Origin: an uncultured Croceitalea sp.
Lineage (GTDB): Bacteria > Bacteroidota > Bacteroidia > Flavobacteriales > Flavobacteriaceae
Length of the DNA: 64,000 nucleotides
NCBI GenBank assembly: GCA_947503285.1
Contig: CANNDD010000008.1
Location: 93,573 to 157,572 of the forward strand
Direction: 5' to 3'
Below are positions 8,940 through 18,193 of this stretch, in pieces. The number at the start of each line of letters is the position of its first letter. Position 1 is the first letter of the stretch. The position numbers and the translations under genes were made by a program. The notes under the pieces were generated by a model that saw nothing but the letters and a program-made list of their open reading frames with translations, did no database searches and was not told the DNA's origin.

Positions 8940-9668
8940 ATGAACGAAAGTAATTATTTTAAATTTTCGCCGTCGCTATTGTTGGTGCCTTTGGTGGCAG
9001 TACTTTCCATATGGAGCGTATTTTGGGTCGAACTGCGATTTGGTGTCAATCTCAATCATTTCGGCGTTTATCCTAGAAGATTATCGGGTTTGATGGGTGT
9101 AATATGTAGTCCATTTATCCATGGCTCGCTAGAGCACCTTTATAACAATACGATTCCGTTGGCGGTACTGACATTGTCATTGAGCTATTTCTATAGAAAG
9201 AATGCATTACGGATTTTGGTTATGGGGGTGTTGCTCTCAGGGTTTTTAACTTGGCTTATTGGAAGGCCATCTTATCATATAGGTGCCAGTGGATTGATAT
9301 ATGTTCTGGCCAGTTTTATTTTTTTTAAAGGGGTATTTACCAAGTATTACCGGTTGATAGCACTTTCATTGGCCATAGTGTTCATATACGGTAGTATGTT
9401 GTGGTACATATTTCCTATAAAGGATGGGATATCTTGGGAAGGCCATCTAGCAGGATTCTTGGTTGGGTTGCTATTAGCTAAAGTAGTTCGAACAAAAACA
9501 CCTGTCGTGAAAAAGTACCCATGGGAAAAAGATGATTTTAATGAGGAAGAGGATGCCTTCTTAAAACACTTTGATGAGGATGGCAACTTTATTGAACGTC
9601 CTGAAGAGGCCGATAAAGAAGGGATTCAAATAATTTATGACTATAAAAAAAGTGATAAGGAAGACTAG
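8940..9668 (+). CDS. Rhomboid-family intramembrane serine protease
   Basis: 242 residues from ATG 8940; a TTG lies 9 bases upstream. Six or so hydrophobic segments are present. The rhomboid catalytic dyad is seen as GASG with Ser117 (HIGASGLIYVLAS) and His169 (EGHLAGFLVG); the oxyanion-side motif HGSLEHLYNN (61-70) precedes them. The C-terminal 60 residues are cytoplasmic and highly acidic (DDFNEEEDAFLKHFDEDG). It would cleave membrane proteins within the bilayer; the substrate is unknown. The stop overlaps the rlmB stop by 4 bp. Confidence 0.9.
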   Translation: MNESNYFKFSPSLLLVPLVAVLSIWSVFWVELRFGVNLNHFGVYPRRLSGLMGVICSPFIHGSLEHLYNNTIPLAVLTLSLSYFYRKNALRILVMGVLLSGFLTWLIGRPSYHIGASGLIYVLASFIFFKGVFTKYYRLIALSLAIVFIYGSMLWYIFPIKDGISWEGHLAGFLVGLLLAKVVRTKTPVVKKYPWEKDDFNEEEDAFLKHFDEDGNFIERPEEADKEGIQIIYDYKKSDKED

Positions 9669-10402
9669 GTCGTACGCTGTCGTACGGCTTCATAAAGAAA
9701 AACGCCACAGGCGACCGATACATTTAAGGAGCCAATAGTACCTAGTTGGGGCAGTTTGGCCTGTATATCAGTACTATTTAAAATGGAAGTAGAGATACCC
9801 TTATCCTCTGAACCCATTAATATTGCAGATGGCAAAGTCAGATCTGTCCCGTAAACTGGTTTTGCAGCCTTCTCTGTTGCTGCTAGAACCTGTATTCCAG
9901 ATTGCTGTAGGTAGAAAATGGCATCTTTTAAATGGTTCACTTTGGCAATGGGCACTTTGAAGGCGGCACCCGCCGAAGTTTTAATAGTATCATCCGTAAT
10001 TGGGGCAGAGCCACTTTTAGGTATAATTATACCATTGACCCCCGTACATTCAGCAGTTCTGATAATCGCTCCAAAATTACGTACATCTGTAATTTGATCT
10101 AAGAGCAAAAATAAGGGAGTGGTATCCCCCTTTAAGATGGTTTCTACGAGAACTTCAAAATCATGAAATGCCACTGGTGATATTTGGGCAATTGCCCCTT
10201 GATGGTTATTTCGGGTCAATCGATTTAGTTTTTCGACGGGAACGTAAGAGAAACCAATCCCGTTTTTGCGAAGCTTGTGTTCAAGTTCTTGAAATAACCC
10301 ACCTTTGAGTCCTCGCTGAATAAAAAGCTTGTTAATGGGTTTATTGGCCTCAATTGCTTCTATTATAGCACGTATGCCGTAGATAAGTTGTGCATTCTTC
10401 AT
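9665..10402 (-). CDS. rlmB: 23S rRNA (guanosine-2'-O-)-methyltransferase RlmB (SpoU/TrmH family)
   Basis: 245 residues. The N-terminal substrate-binding domain (about 1-80, QLIYGIRAIIEAIEANKPINKLFIQRG) is followed by a SPOUT methyltransferase domain with the three SpoU motifs: DQITDVRNFGAIIRTAECTG, ILMGSEDKGIS, and IGSLNVSVACGVFLYEAVRQ, which form the knotted SAM site. RlmB methylates G2251 of 23S rRNA (E. coli numbering). Other TrmH-family rRNA/tRNA methyltransferases are possible, but length and N-domain favour RlmB. Confidence 0.9.
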   Translation of the reverse strand: MKNAQLIYGIRAIIEAIEANKPINKLFIQRGLKGGLFQELEHKLRKNGIGFSYVPVEKLNRLTRNNHQGAIAQISPVAFHDFEVLVETILKGDTTPLFLLLDQITDVRNFGAIIRTAECTGVNGIIIPKSGSAPITDDTIKTSAGAAFKVPIAKVNHLKDAIFYLQQSGIQVLAATEKAAKPVYGTDLTLPSAILMGSEDKGISTSILNSTDIQAKLPQLGTIGSLNVSVACGVFLYEAVRQRTT

Positions 10403-10457
10403 ATAGTTGGTAAAGTTAACTAAACCTTGGGGTTTACAATTGTAAAGGGGGCCATAA

Positions 10458-10488
10458 AAAATGCGCTCTTTTAAGAGCGCATTTTTAA
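10458..10488. terminator. Intrinsic terminator, bidirectional
   Basis: Perfect inverted repeat of ATGCGCTCTT (10461-10470) and AAGAGCGCAT (10473-10482), flanked by A-run and T-run. It lies downstream of the minus-strand gene at 10538-11275 and upstream of rlmB, so it separates these two transcripts. Confidence 0.8.
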
Positions 10489-10537
10489 AGTTTAAGAATA
10501 AAATGTTGTACGACTAAGACTGATATTGCTTCTGGTC

Positions 10538-11275
10538 TTAACTATTTAAAAAATCAATTACCTTATTGATTCCGTTTTCATCCTTTAGTTTGATTTTATT
10601 TTCTTTCATGAATTTTTTAAGGGCATCTTGTTTTTCGTTTCCGACCAATTTCATCAATTTTTTTGTACTTAATTCGACATGGTCTATTCGGTTGGCCCCT
10701 TCTGTTTCAATATAATATTCCGTAAACTGTGTAAAACGTGCCGGCGTAGCTTTCACAAGGGAATTTGGGGCTTTTTTGGCTTCTTTAAATGTTACATTGG
10801 TTCGCTTATAGAGTTTAAACTTACCATCTTTCAACAACGTAAGGTAACCATTTTTAGTATTCCCATTTTTATCAATGAATGTCTTGAAACTCATGGGTTT
10901 GCCATCAACCATAAGCTTTATTTTTTTATCGCGACCTAGTGCCCTTATAGGTTCACCTTCTAGATTTTGTTGTTTGATTTCAATCTCTTCATTATAGGCA
11001 TTGTAACGATAGTACAGTTTTCCGGCCATTTCATCACCATAGTGTATGGAAGTATAATCGAAATCATTTGAAGTGTAAGGTGAGCCATCAATCTGATTAT
11101 CAGTCGTAGGTTGTTTTGTCATAATCCCATCGATTGACCCTGTGGCATATTTATAAAAGGAATCGGATACGCCACCATCTGCATTTACGGTATAGCTTGG
11201 CACTTGGCCTGTCGTCTGCGCGATTATAACGCTGAAGCAGGATAGAATTGAAAATAAACTTATTAACTTTTTCAT
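10538..11275 (-). CDS. Secreted protein of unknown function, paralogue B of a tandem pair
   Basis: 245 residues with a signal peptide (LISLFSILSCFSVIIAQ) and a mature start TTGQVPSYTV. The central and C-terminal parts match the neighbouring 247-residue protein closely: LYYRYNAYNEEIEIKQ, IRALGRDKKIK, KPMSFKTFIDKNGNTKNGYLT, PARFTQFTEYY and the C-terminal KFMKENKIKLKDENG..VIDFLNS. I recognise no named domain. The pair most likely arose by tandem duplication; each copy has its own intrinsic terminator, so they may be regulated separately. Confidence 0.78.
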   Translation of the reverse strand: MKKLISLFSILSCFSVIIAQTTGQVPSYTVNADGGVSDSFYKYATGSIDGIMTKQPTTDNQIDGSPYTSNDFDYTSIHYGDEMAGKLYYRYNAYNEEIEIKQQNLEGEPIRALGRDKKIKLMVDGKPMSFKTFIDKNGNTKNGYLTLLKDGKFKLYKRTNVTFKEAKKAPNSLVKATPARFTQFTEYYIETEGANRIDHVELSTKKLMKLVGNEKQDALKKFMKENKIKLKDENGINKVIDFLNS

Positions 11276-11353
11276 CTCTCTGATTTTAAATTACTTAGTA
11301 AGTTAATAAAAATATTAATACAGGGATTAGGATTTCGACTAAAATTGGGTAAA

Positions 11354-11388
11354 CAAAAAAAGTGGCTATCAAGAGATAGCCACTTTTT
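11354..11388 (-). terminator. Intrinsic terminator of the upstream paralogue gene
   Basis: Inverted repeat GTGGCTATC (11362-11370) / GATAGCCAC (11375-11383) with an AAGA loop and A/T-runs on both sides. It lies just past the 3' end of the minus-strand gene 11412-12155. Confidence 0.8.
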
Positions 11389-11411
11389 GCATACGGGATG
11401 AAATGCGAATA

Positions 11412-12155
11412 TCAGTCTTGGTTCAAAAATTCCAAAACTTTTAGAACACTTGCCTCGTCATTGATTTTTATTTTATTCTCTTTTAAGAAAGCTTTTGTTG
11501 CTTCCTTTTTGTCATTTGGTAAAAGTTTTATGAATTTACGATTGCTCAATTCAAGCTCATCTATTCTATTGGCCCCATCAATTTCCAAATAGTACTCCGT
11601 GAATTGTGAAAAACGTGCAGGAATAGCCTGAACGAATGAGTTCTGGGCCTTCTGACCTTCCGTATATTTTACATCGGTTCTCTTATAGAAAGAATATTTT
11701 CCGTCTACAAGTTGGGTCAAATATCCATTTTGGGTTTTCCCCCTTTTATCAATGAACGTCTCAAAAGCCATAGGTTTACCATTGACTACAATGGCTATCT
11801 TTTTATCTCTGCCCAATGCCCTGATACCCTCTGTTTCTAAATTCGTCTGCTTAATTTCAATTTCCTCATTATAGGCATTGTAGCGGTAGAACAAGTCACC
11901 AAGGTTTTCGTCGCCATAGTACAATTTCGTTGGTAAAAAAGTATCGGTAGTGTAAGGCGACCCTTGAAATTCTTCTGTTGAGAATGATAATTTTTGTCTT
12001 GCCTCTTGAATTGGGCCTAATACGGCATTCAATTGACCGTTTGCTTCGAATCCAGCACTTCCAGCAGCACCATAGTTGGCAATTTGACCAGTGGTTTGGG
12101 CATTCAAGAAAGTTGCTCCGGCTACAGCTAATGTAATAAAGAGTAGATTTTTCAT
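11412..12155 (-). CDS. Secreted protein of unknown function, paralogue A of a tandem pair
   Basis: 247 residues. Signal peptide MKNLLFITLAVAGATFLNAQ, then TTGQIANYG as in the paralogue. Conserved blocks with the neighbour at 10538-11275 include YGDENLGDLFYRYNAYNEEIEIKQ, GIRALGRDKKI, GKPMAFETFIDKRGKTQNGYLT, YKRTDVKY, PARFSQFTEYY, GANRID and the lysine-rich C-terminal helix (KAFLKENKIKINDEASVLKVLEFLN). The N-terminal 30-60 residues diverge. Function unknown; periplasmic or surface location is inferred from the signal peptide. Confidence 0.78.
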   Translation of the reverse strand: MKNLLFITLAVAGATFLNAQTTGQIANYGAAGSAGFEANGQLNAVLGPIQEARQKLSFSTEEFQGSPYTTDTFLPTKLYYGDENLGDLFYRYNAYNEEIEIKQTNLETEGIRALGRDKKIAIVVNGKPMAFETFIDKRGKTQNGYLTQLVDGKYSFYKRTDVKYTEGQKAQNSFVQAIPARFSQFTEYYLEIDGANRIDELELSNRKFIKLLPNDKKEATKAFLKENKIKINDEASVLKVLEFLNQD

Positions 12156-12244
12156 TTCACGTTTTTAATATATCGCAAAGCTAAAAAAATGTTTATCTTT
12201 TGTTAAGGTATTTGTGATAAAAGTTTCATAAAAATCGATGTACT

Positions 12245-13579
12245 TTATTGCTCTAAATGCTGTATGGCGGGGTCATTCTTATCAAAATGATATCCCCTCC
12301 AAAAAAAGCCCGGGGTTTCATAGCGCCATACTACTTCACCAGCTTCGGTTACTTCCCAAAAACCAAAATCACCTTCTGTTATCAGGCGGTTGCCATTCGG
12401 TAATAATGCAACACCCGATACTTTTCCGAAAAACAAATTAGATTGTGTAAAACTCCAAGCGGTAATAGGTTCATTATCCTCATTCGGTCTTAGTGATAGG
12501 GTAGAAGGTAGTTCAAGCTCATAGGCGGTTGATTGTTGCTTTGAAAGGCCGTTGGCAAATACGAGGATATTCCCTTTGTTCTCCCCCTTCAGCAGGTTGG
12601 GATGATGGTTTCTGTCAAAACGTATTTCACCAAAAGGATTGTCATAGGCGTCGGGATTACCGAATCGATAGACCAAATCCCCTCCAAATCCAAAATTTCC
12701 ACCACTACTTGACGCAGCTTCTTCAGTAGTAGTACTGTGATCGATAACCCATATTTCGTTATAAAAATTAACACTCAAATAAATAAGGTCGTTTTCCTCA
12801 TCATAGTCAATTCCGTTTGCATGACTAATATCCCCTTCGGCATCTGGCTCAACAACATAGTTTACGTCTATCGATCTTGGGTTTTCTGCTATGGTAGCAA
12901 AGTTATCCTTACTATTGTCAAAATCTTGAATAATATGGTCCCACATATGCCATTGCCAGACAATCTGATTGGTATTTGGATTTATTTCGAGTATAGCATC
13001 ATAGATTACCTCGGTATTTAAGGCATAACCGGCAGCATTGGCTTCATCCAATGATTTTTTCTCCCATGATAAGAACAATATGTTTCCATTTGGCATCATT
13101 ACCGCATCATGATGTGCGATATGGTCTTCATTTGAATATTCAAAGCTCCATTCTACCTCACTTTCCTTATTAATCAGGGCGATTAAACCTCCAAAACCCC
13201 CGAACTCTATAAAGGGGTTTTCTGTTTCCAACATGGCCAAAAGTCTCCCATCTGATAAAAGATATGCATCATTACCAAGTCTTTTTCCTTTCAAATCCCA
13301 TTCAAAAATAATGTTTGCACCTTTATCCATGAGATAAACACGATTTGACGCCGCGTCATTGACCAAAATATATCCGTCAAAAACCAAACTGGCGTTTAAA
13401 ACCTCTAAACCTTCTATATTCTCAACAGGGTCTTCTGTTTCTATGGGATTCTCGGGTTCGTCCACTTGTTCACCTTCCGTGCTTGTTAAGGCATCATCCG
13501 CAGAGTCGCATGATACTACCATAAAAATTGCTAGAATGAAGGTCAATACGCTAAATGCCAGTTTACTTTGCATAATCAT
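12245..13579 (-). CDS. Arylsulfotransferase (ASST)-like beta-propeller lipoprotein
   Basis: 444 residues. Lipoprotein signal (LAFSVLTFILAIFMVVSC, Cys24) with an acidic start and a Glu/Pro linker (TSTEGEQVDEPENPIETEDP). The remainder is a beta-propeller of the arylsulfotransferase family: HHDAVMMPNGNILFLSW, IWQWHMWDH-like WQW turn, SHANGIDYDEENDLIYLSVN, RNHHPNLLKG, and GVALLPNGNRLITEGDFGFWEVT. Conserved histidines suit the ASST active site, which moves sulfate between phenolic compounds, but activity is not proven and other ASST-fold proteins are mere binders. It starts 12 bp after the FG-GAP/UnbV gene, so the two are one operon. Confidence 0.78.
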   Translation of the reverse strand: MIMQSKLAFSVLTFILAIFMVVSCDSADDALTSTEGEQVDEPENPIETEDPVENIEGLEVLNASLVFDGYILVNDAASNRVYLMDKGANIIFEWDLKGKRLGNDAYLLSDGRLLAMLETENPFIEFGGFGGLIALINKESEVEWSFEYSNEDHIAHHDAVMMPNGNILFLSWEKKSLDEANAAGYALNTEVIYDAILEINPNTNQIVWQWHMWDHIIQDFDNSKDNFATIAENPRSIDVNYVVEPDAEGDISHANGIDYDEENDLIYLSVNFYNEIWVIDHSTTTEEAASSSGGNFGFGGDLVYRFGNPDAYDNPFGEIRFDRNHHPNLLKGENKGNILVFANGLSKQQSTAYELELPSTLSLRPNEDNEPITAWSFTQSNLFFGKVSGVALLPNGNRLITEGDFGFWEVTEAGEVVWRYETPGFFWRGYHFDKNDPAIQHLEQ

Positions 13580-13591
13580 GTGCCGTGAAAA

Positions 13592-16500
13592 TTAGTTTAC
13601 CATTTCGTGTACGAGAATGGGGCCATTATTTTGAGTGGTCAACAAAAGGTTTTTTCCCCCCGTGTTGATAACTTCGATATCCTTTACATTCCCTTTTAAG
13701 TAAATACTTGATTTTGAAAAAGATAGCGGATTATACCCATCTTTTTGGTTTGATAGGAGCACCAATCCCGATATGGCGTCCAATCGAGGGGTTTCCACTT
13801 CGGTTTCATAAATATTGCCTCCGATGATAATGTCTTCATAGCCATCATCGTTCAAATCAAGACAAGAAGAGGTTAATAAGGGAAACAGTTGTGCTTCGAT
13901 AGGCAGGTACTGTTTTTCAAATTTTCCATCGCCTAGGTTAATCAATAGTATGGATTGAAATTCAGTTACTTCATCTTCATAGCCCGTATCGAGTTTCTCA
14001 CCATAGATATCAACCAATTTTGCATTCGCGAACTCTGAATAAGACTCAAATTTTTGTTGAATAAACGGCATTTGTTGAGAAGAACATTCCCTGCCCCTTA
14101 CCGGCACGTATTCACCATTATATTTTTTACTCAAAACAATATCGGTAGTGCCATTGTCGTCAAAATCGTTTGCAAATATTTTGAACGGTTTTTTCTTACT
14201 TGCCTTGAACTTTAAATTGAGGCCAACATTTCCAACGATATAATCCGTTAGGCCGTCATTGTTTATATCAGTCTCGTTGACGGAGAACCACCAGCCTTGT
14301 TCAGAAAGACTCTTGTCACTTTTTGAAATATTGGAGAATATACCCTGATTGTTTTTAAAAAGTCCGATACCCGTCCATTCACCAACTGCAATAAAATCTT
14401 CCCAACCGTCATTATCGAAATCAGTAGCTATCAAATCGTTTATGATTCCGAAATTGGACAGATAGGGTGCTACTTTTGAAGTGACATCGGTCAACATTCC
14501 ATTTTTATTTTCGTAGACCGTTGAAGATACGGGAATGGGATAGTTCTGAGGTTCGATTCTATTGCCTATTATTAAATCTTTATCACCGTCTTTATCATAA
14601 TCAATAGCAACTACTGCCTTTCCACTTTTCGGGTTTGTTGTAAGTGCCTTACTTTCAAATTTGATGAAATTGGCAGCTCCATCATTTAGATACAGTCGGT
14701 CTGCATAGTATGAAGAATATGGAAGGAATTCATTGCCGCCACTTACCACATAAAGATCTAAATCACCATCGTTATCAAAATCGAAAAATACTGATTCCAT
14801 ATCCTCATGGGTCTTGTCCTTTTTGATATCGTCAGATATCTTTTCAACGAAATTTCCAGAATCCTGTTGAAGATAGATTTTTCCTGCTTGACCAGATGCT
14901 GCTCCGATAAAGACATCCGTTAAACCATCACCATTTAAATCTGCACTTGCCATGAAAGGCCCTAAGTTTGACTGTTTGTAAGGTAATAGGATTTCTTTGT
15001 CAAAATCGTCGTAGGTATTTTCATGATGTTCAAATGTTATCCCGATTTCCTTCGCAGATTTGGTCTGGAACAAGCCGTCGCTTTTAATGTCTAACGGAGG
15101 GGCCAAAACTGCATCCGCCTCATTGAAAGTCAAAACTGAATTACTGCTTACATCATATTTTTCCTCTAGTTTTCCACTAGGCCATAAAACCTGAACCGTA
15201 TCTATGATTTTCTCGTGCCCAACACCAAAATGTGCTATGTTTTGGTGTGAAGAACGATACCCCCTCACCCTTCTAGATTCAATGAATTGGGACTTCCTAT
15301 TATAGTTGATCTTTATTTTGGGAAATGATTCTGATAATGTACCTATGGCCTTTACATTCAAATAATTGCCCCCATTATTTTCAACGGTCATATTTTGATA
15401 TAAAAAACAGTTTTCGTCAAGGTTATTGGTAACGATATCCAAATCCCCGTCATTGTCCAAATCTCCAATTGCGGCACCATTGCTAAAGGATAGATCTGCA
15501 AGCCCCCATTTTTTTGCAGCCTCTTTAAATTGAAGACCCCCATTGTTTTCATATAAAATGTTCGGTAATTTTTCGGATGGCATTTCTTCGTATAGTCGCT
15601 TTTTAACAGCTAAGGGTACGTTATTCTTATATTTCATTTTAGCTTCAAAAACCCTACGTTGTAAATCGTTGTCTAAAGCGTATCTTCTATAACCGTTGGT
15701 GATGTAAACGTCTTTATCTCCATCATGATCAAAATCTGATAGTAGTACGGACCAACTCCAGTCCGTATTTGCCATTTGTGTGGCTTGGGCAATGTTGGTG
15801 AAAGTTTTTCCACCTTGATTTAATTGTAAGGAATTATACATGTACTGATGGTGGAAACCTGCCTGATTCACCAAGTAGTCAAACTTTTTCGTATTCATTG
15901 AAGCCATAAGGGTTTTAGAGCGAACATGATCATTGGCCGCCATATCCAAAACAAAAATGTCTTGTAAATTGTCGTTGTTGATATCGGCGATATCCATTCC
16001 CATTCCGAAAAAAGAGATTTGTTGGGTATACTCCTTTATTTTATCGTCAAAGGTGCCGTCTCCATTATTAATGAAAAGAGCATCTGGGATATAATAATCA
16101 CTTGCAACATATAAGTCTAACAAACCATCGTTGTTAATATCACTAACCGATACACCAAGGCCAAAAATAGGGCGCTGAAGACCGCTTCTTTGGGTAACAT
16201 CAACAAATTTGCCGTCTTGATTTTCGTATAAATGAGAGCTATTGAAATAGTTGTTTTCTGGTTTTTCATCAATTAGTTTATAGAGACTGATGGGGTCAAC
16301 TCCATAAAATTCATTTTCATTCATCACAAAGCAATCTAAATCACCATCTTGGTCAAAATCGAAAAAAACGGATTGGGTGCTAATACCCATATCGGCCAAA
16401 CCATACTCATCTGCACTTTCAACGAATGTGCCATCGGTTTGATTGATATAGAGCAGGTTTTTGCGGTTTTGCCTTGAATTTGGTCCGCCTTGGGATACAT

Positions 16501-16963
16501 AAATGTCCGACCAGTTGTCGTTATTGATATCAACAAAGGTTACGCCGTTTGACCATGTCTTTCCATCATTTATAGCAGCGACATTTGAAACATCTTCAAA
16601 TGACATTCCACCTTTATTCAAGAAAAGCTTGTTGCCCACTTGATTTCCACAAAAGAAAATGTCTTGTAACCCATCATTGTTCAAATCCTCTATTCCTACT
16701 CCCGCACCATTATAAAAATAGTCATAGTTAAATAAATTTTCTAGGGTCTCAAGATTCTCTGTAAGTGCATTATTGAATCGTAATCCACTTTTGTCCGCTG
16801 TGATTCTATCAAAGACCTTGGGCGATTCGGGGTGAACCTTCAATGAGGCAGTAGGGGTTTTCGAACTATCGACACAACTAAGTAATGCCAGTATAATAAA
16901 ATGAAAAGCTAGAAACTGTTTAAATGGGAATGTTGTTCTGGCTTTGCGTAGTATTTGCATCAT
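13592..16963 (-). CDS. FG-GAP/VCBS repeat lipoprotein with ASPIC/UnbV domain
   Basis: 1123 residues with a lipoprotein signal (FHFIILALLSC, Cys about 30). It contains many calcium-loop FG-GAP repeats of the pattern DxNxDGxxD (for example DLNNDGLQDIFFCGN, DINNDNWSDIYVSQGG, DFDQDGDLDCFVMNE, DFDNDGDLDLYVVSGGN, DFDNDGWEDFIAVGEW), which build beta-propellers. An ASPIC/UnbV domain is near 545-620 (SRRVRGYRSSHQNIAHFGVG, VQVLWPSGK). Such proteins are common next to SusC/D genes in Bacteroidota and are thought to bind ligands at the surface; the substrate is unknown. It begins about 180 bp after the preceding lipoprotein gene, beyond a terminator hairpin. Confidence 0.85.
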   Translation of the reverse strand: MMQILRKARTTFPFKQFLAFHFIILALLSCVDSSKTPTASLKVHPESPKVFDRITADKSGLRFNNALTENLETLENLFNYDYFYNGAGVGIEDLNNDGLQDIFFCGNQVGNKLFLNKGGMSFEDVSNVAAINDGKTWSNGVTFVDINNDNWSDIYVSQGGPNSRQNRKNLLYINQTDGTFVESADEYGLADMGISTQSVFFDFDQDGDLDCFVMNENEFYGVDPISLYKLIDEKPENNYFNSSHLYENQDGKFVDVTQRSGLQRPIFGLGVSVSDINNDGLLDLYVASDYYIPDALFINNGDGTFDDKIKEYTQQISFFGMGMDIADINNDNLQDIFVLDMAANDHVRSKTLMASMNTKKFDYLVNQAGFHHQYMYNSLQLNQGGKTFTNIAQATQMANTDWSWSVLLSDFDHDGDKDVYITNGYRRYALDNDLQRRVFEAKMKYKNNVPLAVKKRLYEEMPSEKLPNILYENNGGLQFKEAAKKWGLADLSFSNGAAIGDLDNDGDLDIVTNNLDENCFLYQNMTVENNGGNYLNVKAIGTLSESFPKIKINYNRKSQFIESRRVRGYRSSHQNIAHFGVGHEKIIDTVQVLWPSGKLEEKYDVSSNSVLTFNEADAVLAPPLDIKSDGLFQTKSAKEIGITFEHHENTYDDFDKEILLPYKQSNLGPFMASADLNGDGLTDVFIGAASGQAGKIYLQQDSGNFVEKISDDIKKDKTHEDMESVFFDFDNDGDLDLYVVSGGNEFLPYSSYYADRLYLNDGAANFIKFESKALTTNPKSGKAVVAIDYDKDGDKDLIIGNRIEPQNYPIPVSSTVYENKNGMLTDVTSKVAPYLSNFGIINDLIATDFDNDGWEDFIAVGEWTGIGLFKNNQGIFSNISKSDKSLSEQGWWFSVNETDINNDGLTDYIVGNVGLNLKFKASKKKPFKIFANDFDDNGTTDIVLSKKYNGEYVPVRGRECSSQQMPFIQQKFESYSEFANAKLVDIYGEKLDTGYEDEVTEFQSILLINLGDGKFEKQYLPIEAQLFPLLTSSCLDLNDDGYEDIIIGGNIYETEVETPRLDAISGLVLLSNQKDGYNPLSFSKSSIYLKGNVKDIEVINTGGKNLLLTTQNNGPILVHEMVN

Positions 16964-17092
16964 AATTAAGCTAACAAGGGGATAAATTTAGTGATTTATG
17001 CCTAAGGGATAGTAGCCAAGGTATGTTAAATGGTAGGAGTGTATCTTGGATTAATTCAAGACTATACTATGCCATTAAGAACTTCATGGTAA

Positions 17093-17126
17093 TAAAAAAA
17101 CCGCCTCTTAAAGAGGCGGTTTTTTA
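17093..17126 (-). terminator. Intrinsic terminator downstream of lipoprotein B
   Basis: GC-rich inverted repeat CCGCCTCTT (17101-17109) / AAGAGGCGG (17111-17119) between an A-run and a T-run, 25 bp past the stop of the minus-strand gene 17145-18080. Confidence 0.85.
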
Positions 17127-17144
17127 CTAAGATTATATTATGGA

Positions 17145-18080
17145 TTAATCTTTGCAAAAATCAATCGCAAGACTACCAGCATCAGTACTAGCAGGAAAAT
17201 CCCCTACCGTGTTTCCGTTTGGTGTGATAATTTGGAATGACATTTCACCCCAAAAGTCACCTTGAAAAGCAAAATCCGCAGCTTCTTCCAAGCCAGCAGG
17301 AACCGTAAAGGTTGCTGTGCCTGCACTGGTACCATCTGAGCAATCATAACCCGGATCCTCATATGGTGTACATAGACCTATTTCAAAAACGGTACCGTCA
17401 CTCAATGTAACGATAAGACCTGGCCCACCTCCATTAGCGGTCGTTGGTTGCCATCCATCTCCATAGGAATCTTGCATTTCTACCGTCCAAACCCCAGGTG
17501 TTGGAGGTTTAGGCGGGCAAACCACTGTAGCTGTGTATAGAAAAGGAGAACTGAAGAACGAACCTGTCAATGTACCGGAGTTATCGGCAAATGAAAATCT
17601 TCTGCCATCTACAAGTACCAATTCAAAACGTATGGTGAACTGATCGGAACCGTCTACGGTAGAATTGGAAATAGGTAATGCACTAACCAATTCTGGAAGT
17701 GTAATCATGTAAGAGAACCTGGGCAAACCAAATTCGCCAATCATAAAATCAGAGGTGTCGATCGTTTCTGATAATACTTCTTCAGTGGTACTGAAATCAG
17801 TGCCGCCTTCGGCTACTGAATTGTCTCGAAAGCCAAGCCAAACTTCAACAGATTGCACGAGGGTTCCATTTTCAGTATCCTGTATTTCTAAATCGACTGC
17901 AAAATTTGATTCGTCATTGCCTATTGGAATTTCATTGGAAACCACCTCTATGGTTCGAAGAACTGCGCCACGTTCGACATTATCTACGATGCCATCAACA
18001 ACTTGATCGCTATCTTCACAGGCAGTAAAAAATATTGCTAGGATGCAAATGGGTAACAGAGTTTTTTTAAATAGTTTCAT
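17145..18080 (-). CDS. SusCD-associated lipoprotein B with GDGW-type C-terminal domain
   Basis: 311 residues from ATG 18080 (MKLFKKTLLPICILAIFFTAC, lipid Cys21). Residues about 25-190 are nearly the same module as in the next gene upstream (QVVDGIVDNVERGAVLRTIEVVSNEIPIG, DQFTIRFELVLVDGRRFSFADNSGTLTGSFFSSPFLYT). The C-terminal 110 residues differ: VWTVEMQDSYGDGWQP starts a domain with the DSYGDGW motif found in many Bacteroidota secreted proteins, with four cysteines that could pair. Probable surface lipoprotein working with the SusC/SusD transporter; ligand unknown. Confidence 0.75.
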   Translation of the reverse strand: MKLFKKTLLPICILAIFFTACEDSDQVVDGIVDNVERGAVLRTIEVVSNEIPIGNDESNFAVDLEIQDTENGTLVQSVEVWLGFRDNSVAEGGTDFSTTEEVLSETIDTSDFMIGEFGLPRFSYMITLPELVSALPISNSTVDGSDQFTIRFELVLVDGRRFSFADNSGTLTGSFFSSPFLYTATVVCPPKPPTPGVWTVEMQDSYGDGWQPTTANGGGPGLIVTLSDGTVFEIGLCTPYEDPGYDCSDGTSAGTATFTVPAGLEEAADFAFQGDFWGEMSFQIITPNGNTVGDFPASTDAGSLAIDFCKD

Positions 18081-18137
18081 TAACAAAAATTTAATGATTA
18101 GTATGTTTCAGAAATTTAAATAAGCATCAGAAACTTT

Positions 18138-18178
18138 AAATTCAAAAGGCCATTCCGAGATGGATGGCCTTTTGATTT
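18138..18178 (-). terminator. Intrinsic terminator downstream of lipoprotein A
   Basis: Inverted repeat TCAAAAGGCCAT (18142-18153) / ATGGCCTTTTGA (18164-18175) with a 10-base loop. It ends the susC-susD-lipoprotein A transcript, or partly attenuates it before lipoprotein B. Confidence 0.75.
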
Positions 18179-18193
18179 AGTATATGAATCTTA

